This document shows, piece by piece, positions 32,901 to 44,900 of a stretch of DNA of 64,000 nucleotides. Both the position numbers and the translations under genes were made by a program. The first letter of the stretch is position 1, and each line of letters starts with the position of its first letter. Location: contig NC_072895.1 of assembly GCF_027943255.1 (NCBI RefSeq), positions 72,046,001-72,110,000 on the forward strand. Reading direction: 5' to 3'. This stretch comes from Anastrepha obliqua. Its lineage: Eukaryota; Arthropoda; Insecta; Diptera; Tephritidae. The notes below the pieces were generated by a model. The model was not told the origin of the DNA and did not search any database. It worked only from the letters and a program-made list of their open reading frames with translations.

Positions 32901-35900
32901 TTACCGTAAAACCGCGGGCATTGCTCTCATCGAACGTCGACTTGGCTCTCGCCTCGGTGCGCGTCTTCTTCAGCACATCAAATTCCGGTGGTTTTATATG
33001 GATTATGAAAGGCTTTGTCTGCACGGTTCGTAAAGCCTTGATAGCTTGATAGTGTGGACTCAACACGCAAACACAGCCGGCATTCACAATCGATTTGACG
33101 CTCTCACCAGAGGTACCATACAGTTGACCCTTATACTCGCCATGTTCGATAAATTTGCCAGCAGCAATATCGACCTTCATCTTTTCGCGTGCCACAAATA
33201 TATATTCGCGACCGGCAACCTCACCGGTACGTATCGGACGAGTGGTATCTGAAATGTGCAACGGAATATAGGTCATTTGAATTACTGTGAGATATACCAG
33301 CACAAACCGCGTAAAATTTACTCACATGGCACTGGACTTCGGAACTTTTCGGGATCGCGTGCCACCAAGCGGCGCCTTAGCTCGTTGCGACCCACGCCTG
33401 GTGCGCCGATCAACACTACTGGACGGTATACGCCCGGGCGTGGATATAATTTGGCCACCTCTTCATAGGTCGCGATCATTTCACGATCGAAGTCATCGTT
33501 TTCTGTTAAATCGTACATAATCTTTTTAGTTTTAGGCTGGCGACATGAGGAGGTGCTACTGCTAGAATGCATTATGGGTGTACCGGGCGGGGTGGTGCAT
33601 ATGGAAGCGCAAGAGCCCTCTGATGCATACGATTGATACGAAAGATTTTGTTTTTGATTTTAGATTTTTCGGCGGGAATTTAGGGGTCGAATTAGTTATT
33701 AGTGAGTGATGATGTAGACGTTGATGAGGAAAATGGCGGTTGGTGAATTACACACATATACAAGTAAACAGCCATGCAAAAGTAAACACAATTAGAACAT
33801 TTTTTTTTTATTTTATGAAATGTTTAGAGTTAGTGAAATTTTGTTTTTATAAAGTATATACATAGTTTAGTATGAAGTTGAAAAAAAAAAAACTCACTCT
33901 TCGAGTCGGCATCGTTTGGCTCCAATTGTGATCGTTCGTGTATAATACGCCGCTCTTGCAGCGCGCGGCTGGGTATTAGACCAGCGCGGGCAGTGCGTTC
34001 CGACTCTTTACGAGCCTGCCACCAATAGGCATCATCCTGCAATGAAAAACATATATTTATATGCACATTAAACACGTATGAGAGAATACAGAAGATTACG
34101 AAATTTGTGCTAAAGCTGCCCGGCTCTCAGTGAATTTGACTGATAAAAGATGTTGAGTTGACTTAATTGTAGAGCTTTTGGTTTCCACGCGGAGTTACTT
34201 GTCTCAGCAGGTGGTGGATCGTGGAATGCTTGGTAGACATGCAGGGTAGGTGGGAAATAAAATACCACTCATGGACCAAAATAAGCAAAAAACCTACTTG
34301 ACTGATAATTGACTTACTAACGAATTGTAGAGAAAATTACTTCGGATACGACGCCCAATGCTTCAAATTTGAGTTAAGGGGTTAGGGGTAGTCAGAATTT
34401 TCAAAAAATCGATTTTTTTTGCATTTTCTTAAAGTATAATGTTTTAAAAATATTGTGTAAAAATTTGAAGTGAATCCGACAAATACTTTTCAAGTTATTC
34501 AACAATTAACAAAGGGCGCTCGGCCGCTCCGGAGCCGATAGCAAAACTTTAAATGCGTTTTTCTCAAAACTATGTTTTTCAAATTGGTGAACACTGCAAC
34601 TTAAAAACCGCTACGTAGATTTCAATAAAATTTATACAGCTTTTGAAAAACATAAAAAACTTGTGCCTGATCGAAGGATTTTTTTTTTTCAAAAATTTCG
34701 ATTTTTTTTTAACAATTAACTGTTGGTTTTTTTTTTCTAATATAAAATCTGGAAAAAATTTTCTGAGGCCGCCATTTTGTTCATTTTGAAAAAAAAAGCT
34801 TCGATCAGGCACAAGATTATCTATTAATAAAACTAATTTTTCTTGTCCGATTGGTTTTAGATGAATCTGCAAGGACTTGTGATGTTCACCGCAAGGGACT
34901 TCTGGAGAAACGGGCTTCACACAAACAGCGATAACTTTTGCAATTATTAATTTTTTTTTTTGAAATTTTGGTGAAGTCAAGTTAAAACATGATGCTTTTA
35001 TGCTATGTTTTTATTTTTGTTAAATAAATTAATTAAGTAGCAAAAAAAAATTCGTGAAAATCATCATTTTTTCGGGCCTCTGACTACCCCTAACCCCTTA
35101 AAGAGACTATAAATATATATCACATTTTTCTTCGTATTCTTTTTATACCCGCGCACTCTGCTCAAGGGTATTATAATTTTGTTCACATAACGGTTGTATG
35201 TAAATAGCCCGAACAAATCAAATATGTGATATATGTATGTATATACCAAAATGCTCCAAATAATGAGAGGAGTCGATTTAGCCATGTTTTTCCATCCGTG
35301 TATTTCAGTGAAACTGATTAAAAATATTACTGTTTTTCCAAGATAGTTTAACAAAGAAAATTACGATATCGGTTAATAACCACACCCCTGTCAAGTATAA
35401 TAGTTGTGCTCGATAACAAAATTAACCATCCCTAGTCATCAATCCAAATCAAGAGCGTAGGGAAGTGAAAATTAACAACGGAAAACTTGCCATTACTTGC
35501 AAAAACGCTAGAAGAAGACCCGTATGAGTTTGTTTAAAAATGTTTGTGTTACCATAAATATAATTTATATACTCGCGTTTTTTATTTGTTTTGATTTTCC
35601 ATTTTATTGTTTCTGACTAAAAGCTGGAAATTTTAAACATTCGCAAGGGCATTGGTTCACAAAACTGCAAATTCCAACAAAAATAAATTTGTTTATTTAC
35701 AAAAAGCTCAATCATATGCTTTCAGATCATATTTTTTCATGATGTGTAGTTTTTGTTGGCCAGAATTTCTCCTACTGTCGCTTTGTGTGACAATTTTCGA
35801 GTAATGTACAATATAATTTTTTGGCGTTACCGAACGCCTACTTGCACAAATATTTTTGCAATCACATTTTTCTGTTATCGACTAACGATACTTCTCAAAA

Positions 35901-38900
35901 AAGAAAAAAAAAAACATGACATCTTTGTTATACATGAGCAAAATTACTCAATTTAAGTACCATAATGATGAACCTTAAAAGAAATTCGGCACTAATAAAA
36001 TTTGAGAAAATGGGCTGTGGCATGCTCACTTTAGGGGTTAATAGCCTTTCTTACTTATATTTATTTTGTCACTCTCTTCTTTTTTCTCTCACACATATCA
36101 TCTACAATTACGCTACAATAAAGTTACGCTCATTTTTTAACTTCAACCTGGGCATTCTTCCATGCTACTATACTTGCATATTCTACTATACTATAAAAGT
36201 TATCAGTAATGATCGTTTGTCCTTACCTGCGACACGATATGTAAAATATCGCCTCGTTGAAATGCCAGTCCTGCCTCTTTGCATGGTATATAGGGATCTG
36301 TTTCAGGATTGTAGTCGAAATGCGCACGTACACGCACCTTAGACTCGCGCTGGCCGCCTTTTCCATCAGATGGCACTAAATTAAAAGTGATCGTGCCTTC
36401 GGAGTTTTGCTTTTTTTATAAATTAAATATTTAGTATTTCGTATTCTATGGAGAAGGTTTTTAACGCACCAGAATACTTAGCACATCACCTGGTGTTTTT
36501 CCCTCCACATTTATGCCATTCACCTCGATAACCTCATCGCCCACATGTATCAGTCCAGAACGATCAGCAGCGCCACCATGCATAATACGTGCGATAATTA
36601 TTTTCCCAGTTTCTTCGTCCGTTTTGATGGTTGCACCCTAAAATTTAATTGGGCGAAAGGCATAATACAATGATGACTGCAGGCATTAGTATCTAGTGAT
36701 TTGATAAGCAGTTGTAAAACGGAATCTAGCAATGCACTGTGGTACAAAAAGAGCAATTTTGTGTAAATTTGCAAAATAACATTCACAAATTACGACATCG
36801 AGAGGTGTTATATTGGTTTTTCTGTAATTTTGGTGTTTGTTTAAAGTGAGTTTCGCGTGCTATTGAACATATGACCATTTATAATAAATTTTAAAAATCT
36901 GAAAAAGTTTGAAAATTTCTATATATTATATTTAAGTCAAACATAAATAGTTTATTCTGATTTACAATATAAAAGTTGATGAAATGGTACATATCCGACT
37001 TTATGTCGGATCAGAATTTAAAGATAACATTATGCTTCCAAAAAAAGGTATTTGACAGATACATATGTGTGTGTTAAAGCCAATTTTAAGTTACAGCGTT
37101 CTACAAGGAAGGTGAAAAATAGAAAATAGGATACATTCATCGATCCCGCTACAGTCAACATAGCGAGACGGAGTCGACAATACAATAGCTATGCGCTGGT
37201 TTCAAAGATTCGGTTCGGGATATGGATGCCAAAGATAAATCCCGCTCTGGCGCGTCAATTGTCAAAAATGTAAAAAAAAAAAAAATCAAGGAAATAGTAG
37301 AGTCATGTGAGCACTTATTCCACCCGTTTTTGAGGCGGTAATGGCGATAAAAAGTGTGCCATATATGTATTTGAGCAACAGTACAAAAAGCTCGTGGTGG
37401 AGTTCTAGAGAGCCGGGTCAAATACTAACGGCTCAGAAAGGTTTGCTCTATGTTTGGTGGGATTGGAAGGGAATTATTTACTTTGAGCTGCTCTCATTGG
37501 GCTAAACACTCAAGTTGGATCCCTATTGTGAGCAACTAACTAGATTGAAACATAAATGGTAGTGAAGAGAAAGGGTGTTGCGTTTCAACAAGATAACACT
37601 AAACCGCAAACTTCTTTAACGCGAAGCTCCTAGAGTTTAGACGGGAGGTTATATCGCAAATGTCGCGTAGTTCAGACCTGGATTCAAGCTTTATTACCTT
37701 TACAAAACTGACCTCAAGAGAGAATGAGAACTGTGTGAATGAAACTGGTTAATCCTTTTTCTAGTAGGGCAAATATTTCTTCAATAACGAAGATGGACAA
37801 AAGTTATTCAACGTAACGGTGCATATTTGATATAACTCTGTTATTCTTAACTATGTTAATTACATCTCTGAAATATAGCAAAGCAAATTGTCATAATCTT
37901 TTATTTGACCAAAACTACCTGTGAAAAACTACACATCAACAGAAGACGAGACATAGGTATATAGGGTGGGCCATGTAAAATTTGCTTTTTGAATCGGCTA
38001 TAAAAAAAACGAATCAATATTTTTTCAAACTTTTTTTTTTATTTTGAAGATTGAACATTGTCATTTATGAATGAAAAATAATATTGTTCAAATGACTGCC
38101 ACGACTGGCTTTACAGTAGGCCATTCGATCAACCCAATTTTTAAGCACATTTTCGATTGTTTGGGCACATTTTCATGAATGGCAGCTTCGATTTCGTGTT
38201 TTAAAGCATAAATCGTCTCTGGATGGTTCGCATAGCATTTTTCCTTAACGGCTCCCCACAAAAAATAGTCCAACGGGCTTAAATCACAGCTCCGAGGCGG
38301 CCAATTGATATCGGAATTCAAAAACGGTAGCCAAAAGTTCGAGTGTAACTTTGGCAGTGTGACAAGTAGCACCGTACTGTTGAAACCAAATGTCGTCCAT
38401 GTCATCCTCTTCAATTTTTGGAAACAACTCCTTGAGTATGTCACGGTAGCGCTCGCCATTTACTGTAACCGCGGCTCCTCGCTCATTTTCGAAAAAAAAA
38501 ATGGCCCGATGATGCCGCCAGACCAAAAACCGCACCAAACAGTGACTCGTTGTGGATGCATTTGCTTCTCTACAGTAACGTGTAGATTTTCTGAGCCTCA
38601 AATCCGACAATTTTTCTTATTGACGTAGCCGCCGATGTGAAAATGAGCTTCATCAGAAAAGAAGAGGAAGACTCACCACTTTGGAAATAGGTTTTCAATA
38701 TTTCCCAATTTTGTTCAAGCGTATAGCGTCCCATTTCATAATGTCAAACCTTTAAGTAAATTATGAACACATTTGATATGTCATTTGTGTTAACATTCTC
38801 AAAAAAATAGGTAGTTCAAAAAGCAAACGCTATATGGCACACCCTGTAAAATAACGAGATATGTACTCTTAAAAACTATGATAATATTAATAAAAATTAT

Positions 38901-41900
38901 TGTAGTTTGTGTACTGATATTGCACGTGCAAAATACTCATCACCGTAAAATTGTCACTATTATGAAGAAATCAAGACAACCTTCAAAATCAAAGTGGGAT
39001 ATCTCTTACTAACGTTGATACTGGGTAATAATTTGAAGATAAAGTTGTCACGCGATATAACAAATCGAATGATTAAACGAAACGGTTGGACCATATGAAC
39101 GCCTAGAGTCTGCGACGTCACTCTATTAGACTATGCCGTGTAAAAATTCTAGGGACTAGAGATAAGTACCAAGGCCCGCGGGACGAGTTGGCCTGAAAAA
39201 TTTAGTTGACAAAATGGACTGCTGTAAAACTAGTCATGGAAGTCATTTAATGGCGACTTCCTTTAAAGGAAAAATCGTTGATAAACATTTAATTCAGTTT
39301 TAAAATTTGAATAAACCACCTTCTAATAGGTTATTCTATGTACCCGTTATGTGAAATGATGTTACGTGAAATAAAAAAGTTTGAGAACTGCTGAACCAGG
39401 CCATGTAAGTTGAGTTGGATTTTGGAAATAATAGCCTGACCTATTCATATGAATTTAGAATAATTAATAGTTAAAACTTTAAACCAACTGAGAACATTGC
39501 AACAAAGTATGTATATAGTATAACTGTTTCTGTGTAAGTTGAAGTAATTAAATAAAGATTTTTTGTACATATTCAGCTTTTATTTTTGAGAGAGTTTTTA
39601 AAGCAAAAATTATGAGTATTTCAGGTAAAAATAAATATTTTGTAACGAAATATAAGTATCTTTCAGATTGAGCTCGGTAATGTTACAATTCAGTGGTCGA
39701 TGATACATTCCATAAGCATGTTGGGTTTTTAATTTCCCAAATGCCGAGTTAAATTAGTTTATACGAGTTAATAAGATGGCAAGCCTGATAAAATGCAAGG
39801 CAACTCGGTATCGATCCAGCTAATGCTGTTGTGTTGAAAATAATTTCATTTATTTATCCATTCTTTGAAATTGCAGCAGGATCTTTAAGTTAATAAAACT
39901 AAAGTTGAATTTATTTCGGCATATTTGCTGTTTGTTTTTCTCTCAAAAAACTATATCTCCTTATTTGGCACTTCATCTAGTAAGAGTGAAAAATATGTGC
40001 GTTCAGGTTTAGACATCTAGCCGAGTTAACGAATACCGCATTGTAATGCCACCGAACTCTATCTGAAGACCTCTATAACATTGTATGTAGTGTTATTGGT
40101 GGTAGTGCATAAAAGGTTTCACGGTACACAACTAATTATTGTATAATACAGCAAAGTTAGCAGGAACAGATATTGATATACGTATGTAAGTATGTATGTA
40201 CGTACAAGTATTAAATTACATATATACATAATTTGTTTTAAGGACATTTACTTACAACAATCGGTTCCGCACTTTGTGCTCCTGACTATGGTTTGAAGTG
40301 AGAGAGAGTGTGTGTGAAATACACGAAGTACAAATTTTGATAAAAATTGAGAATTTTGTTGCATTTTTTACAATACTTAAATATTGTAAGTACAATACAT
40401 AAAAAATATTTAAACGTTTTTAATGAGCTTTTTACAGTAGCAAACAGAGTAGAAATAGTTTTAACTGGACAATGTACATACTTATATGCAAAAACACACA
40501 GATTTTTACAGGTAGGTGTAAAAGACGATGATGAAAAGTGTAGCAAATTTTTACAAGAGTCTCATTGATTAGGTAAAAATGACTGATGAGCGATTGTTTT
40601 ATTGTTTTTCTATTGTATTTATTACTATTACGAAAATAAAGCACAAGAGGAAGTGTAAAGTTATTGTATTAATTAGAAGGAAGAGGGAGAACTGAAGGTT
40701 TCAAAAAATTTATCAAATATGTATAAGGCTAAACTGGAAACAGATATTATTTACAATACATAGGTAATCTATATGTTAGGGATTTAAAGAAAGAGTAACA
40801 ACAGAATACTTATTAAAATATATATTGGTAATATTAGGTGAAGTAAAAAGATCTGAGCGTTTTCCGCAATATGTCTTTAGTGAGTCGGATGACCAAATAT
40901 ATACATATTTTTATTTAATACTAGTCCCTAAATTTAGGCGGTTTCGAGAGTTACAATTAAAAACAGTAAACAATTTTTTTAAATAAATCAAAGGACCCTA
41001 TTATGAGTTCACATCGAATGTGAATTTAGTAGGTATTATGAGCGGTATATACCGAATTTAGAGTCGAATGCAATTTTCCTTTCGATTGTGTAGCGTATTG
41101 TGGGAAAATTTATTAAAATGTAAGTAAAGTAAAGTTGTTTGCGATTATTTATTGTTTTATAGTAACCAAATAATAAACATATACTAATTTTGTTAATTTT
41201 ATGCAGGTCGAAAGTCGTGAGTACCAAATAGCAATTAAAAAGGCTGGTTGCATTAATGGAAGAGAATCCACAATTCGCAAAAGCGGTTTGCACAAAAGTT
41301 CAAGCAGAAAAAAAATGGGAGGAATTTACAACGGAACTGAATTTATTGGGACCACCAGTTAGAACGGCAGCAAAATGGATTAAGGTTAATAATGATTTTT
41401 TGGTAATGTTTGTAGAAATAAATTTTTATTTTCCCTTGGCAGGTATGGGCTAACGAATGACGAATAATTGAACAAAGAAAATTTATAACAAAAATAAAAA
41501 AGAAATTATGGTATAGAGGTTTTTATTTAATACTTTTTAGTTTTTTTCCATAATATTCTAAGAATTTAATTTATTATGTTTTCTGCTTCTTAGTTATTTG
41601 ACTTCACTTCAATATCTCCAGATTCATCGTTGAGGGTCTCATCGGATAACTCTTTATCCGGACGTTGAACATTGTAAAGCAGACAACTGTTGTGCAAAGC
41701 TGCACACACATTAATAATCTGTGTTGCTATTTTTGGAGAATAGTGGAGAGCTCTTGCCTGCAAGAAACATCTAAATCGGTTTTTCAAGACTCCAATTGTT
41801 CTCTCAATGATACTTCTCGCTTTAGAATGTTGTTTGTTGTATGTCCCTTTTGGAGACCCTTCCTCAGAGTTTCTGAACGGAATTTAAATTGGTGTTTATT

Positions 41901-44900
41901 ACATACCGAGGAGCCAATATTGCGACGGCCATTGAGATGTTGCTCCTCTAAATGCGCTTTCAATGACGACATGTTGAAAGCCATGGAATTATGAGTAGCT
42001 CCTGGACTTTGCGCATTTATATAAGTTATTTTCATTGTATGATCACAAACCTAAAGTTTACATTATTCGTATTGAGATGAATCATCGAACCATAACTCCG
42101 TTGTAGTCATTTTCACAAAAAACACTTTTTTTAACTTTTAAAAATGTTGTTAACAAAGAACTTTAATACAACCGCTTTATTTTTTATTTTGATTTGCTGT
42201 ATCAGCTGAGAAAAAATTATCTATTTGAATGCGTCGAGCGATCGAAATCCACAATAGTCCTATTCTTCAGCGAATGAGCACCATAATACCAAATGAAAAT
42301 TCGTTCGATCAGCATTTTCGACTACAGTCGAAGATCGAATGTTGCTCATAATAAGGGCTAAAATTTTTTCAACGTTTCGGGAGGAGATTGAATGTTGTAA
42401 TATCGATCTGTAAACATTTTATATCAAATGAAGGGAAAAGCGCATTTTTTCCATGAATAGATAATAGGTTTTTAATTTTTTTGGTCAGAGAATAAATCCA
42501 GAAGGTAGCGAAAAGAACATCCTTTTGACGGTTCGTTGATACTATACATTTTTAAATGGGTGTACTGCATATTTTTTTCGTCTGAGAAATGCCGTACTGA
42601 CATTTTCCAGGGAATATTTATATGGAGTATTTTAATCCTCCATCGACCCAAAAAACGTAATATTTTTCAGATTTTCAGTGCCTGGAAAAAATATCAATTT
42701 GGCTCAAAATCGAAATATCAAATTTAGCAATAAAAACACGGAAAAGTAACAGAAATCTATATATTATAAAAAATAAATAATTGGCGCGTACATTTCTGTT
42801 AGGTGCTTGGCTCGGCCTCATCCTATTTGTGTTGTGCGTGTTGATGTTGTTCCACAAATGGTGGGACCTACAGTTTCAAGCCGACTCCGAACGGCAGATA
42901 TTTTTATGAGGAGCATTTTCATGGCAGAAATACACTCGGAGGTTTGCCATTGCCTGCCGAGGGGCGACCGCTATTAGAAAAATGTTTTTTATTAATTTTG
43001 CTTTCACCGAGATTCGAACCAACGATCTCTCTGTGAATTCCGAATGGTAATCACGTACCAACCTATTCGGCTACGGCGGCCGCCTTATATTAGTTTCCAT
43101 TATTTTCTCGGTAGATGACTGTAGTGATCGATATCTCGTAAAGTATAAATCAAAAAATTTAAAGTTTATGCTCGTTGTCAAAGTGACATTTCACTCTAAA
43201 AAATTATTTTGCTGTTTTTTGTATGTTCCATTCATTTGTGAGTTACAGGATGTCAGCAAAGAGAAAATTCAGTACATTTTACAGTTTTTCTGCGAAAAAG
43301 GCGAAAATGCAAGCCAGACCGCTGAAATTGTGAATGGTGTTTATGGTGCCGATGCTGTAAATTACGTGCAATTTTGGTTTCGTTCAGGCATTTTTGATGT
43401 TAAAGAAAATGTCGGTAATGTCGAAAATATTGATAAAATCACAAAAATAATTGAAGTTGATGGGCATGTTAGTAGTCGTAGCATCGTCCAGGAGCTAAAG
43501 ATCGACTATAAAAAAGTTTTAAAACATTTGCGCAAAAATTGTATGCAAAAATAATGGATTTCTTTTTCCCCAAACTAATATTCATAGAAAATAAATCAAA
43601 ACATGTCGGAAAATAAATACAAAACAAGAAAATATTAATTGTGTTTCACATTTTTCTAACGAAATGAAGCAATGCCACAACGACTGATGAGTGTTAAAAC
43701 TTAAGTTTTTGATCAACTTGAGGCTCAATCAGAAAAATTGCAATACACTGTAGAAAAAAATTGTGGCATTCGGGGACAAAACGGGAGGGGGTCCAGTTTC
43801 TTACAGCTTTTCCTCTTTTATAAATGCTATACCGCAGTTTCGTCCCATTTGCTTAAGGGTAATTATAACTGTATATGTTAGTTTCGTGGTCGAAATAAAG
43901 CTAAAAAACGTTGAGAACTTTTTCCTTCACCAATGTAACTTATACTCGTATTTGATTGCTTAAAAGGAGATTTAATTTTAAAGCTTTAATCACTACATAT
44001 GAGCTAAATAATTTATTCCGTGAAAGCGGAGATCGTTTATTTTTCTTAATCAATAAATTGCAATAACAATAACAAAAGCTATGAATAAACCAAGTATGGT
44101 GAAGCTGATTGAAACCTAAGCGTACTCTATGCAGTTGTTTGTATGCGTCATTTGTTTAGTTATTTATGTGTACATTTTGCCATTGTGTCTGAAAGGTAGA
44201 ACTGAGCGTTGATGCCGCAGGACTACACCTGCGCCAATGATGTTAATGATGATGTTAATAAAAAAAAAATGATTCGGTGGTGATTTTATGCAGATTTTTG
44301 CTTACTATAGTATTGTTGCTTTGAATGGCCTGGTGTGGGTGAAATGATTTAACAGATTCTGTTTTTATATTACATTTTATACAAGATTTTTTTGTAGTAT
44401 AACCAACTTGCTACTACCCACAGCGCACTCACCAATGGCTCGTTGCTTTTCACCAACTGTACAATTTTAATAGTTTTCTCATCCTCATCCATTTCAATCG
44501 GTATTTCCGGCAGATGTGGGTAGAAGTCCTTCTGGGCAATGGCATCGTGTGCATACAAAAGGCTCTACAAGAAGACACACACATAAGTACTATATATATG
44601 TACATACATATAAAGTATATGTATATGTGTAAATTAAAGGTAAATTGAAGTTGCAAATTGTAAATTGCACCTGTAAATGCGGTTCTTGCAACAAATGAAA
44701 GGCATCTTTGCACTCCTCGTTCAGGTGGCAACGCTGTGACAGCTGCTCCAGTACCTCATATAATATCTGCAGCAAAATAAGCGAAAATTCAAATCAGTGT
44801 GCACAGTGTAATTGACATATTAATATTTTTTCATGTGTATGTGTAAGTGCATGTGAGTCGACTTACCTGTCCGGATGTGGAGAGCACTGGCGCCAGTCGA

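Larger units (their letters stand above)
40994..42359. mobile_element. Harbinger (PIF) element, degraded
   Basis: Terminal sequences accctattatgag (left) and ctcataataagggct (right) are inverted copies, although bases flanking them differ. Between them are two divergently placed genes typical of Harbinger elements: a Myb/SANT-like DNA-binding frame on the + strand and a HARBI1-like nuclease on the - strand. It lies in MAGUK intron 4. Exact ends are uncertain by a base or two. Confidence 0.8.

Noticed and set aside
34579..34980. 133-codon minus-strand frame inside the TTAA MITE
   Set aside because: Lys/Phe-rich translation from A/T runs and the internal hairpin; no transposase residues.
35965..36342. 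125-codon + frame
   Set aside because: Antisense to MAGUK exon 6 at its 3' end and low complexity before that.
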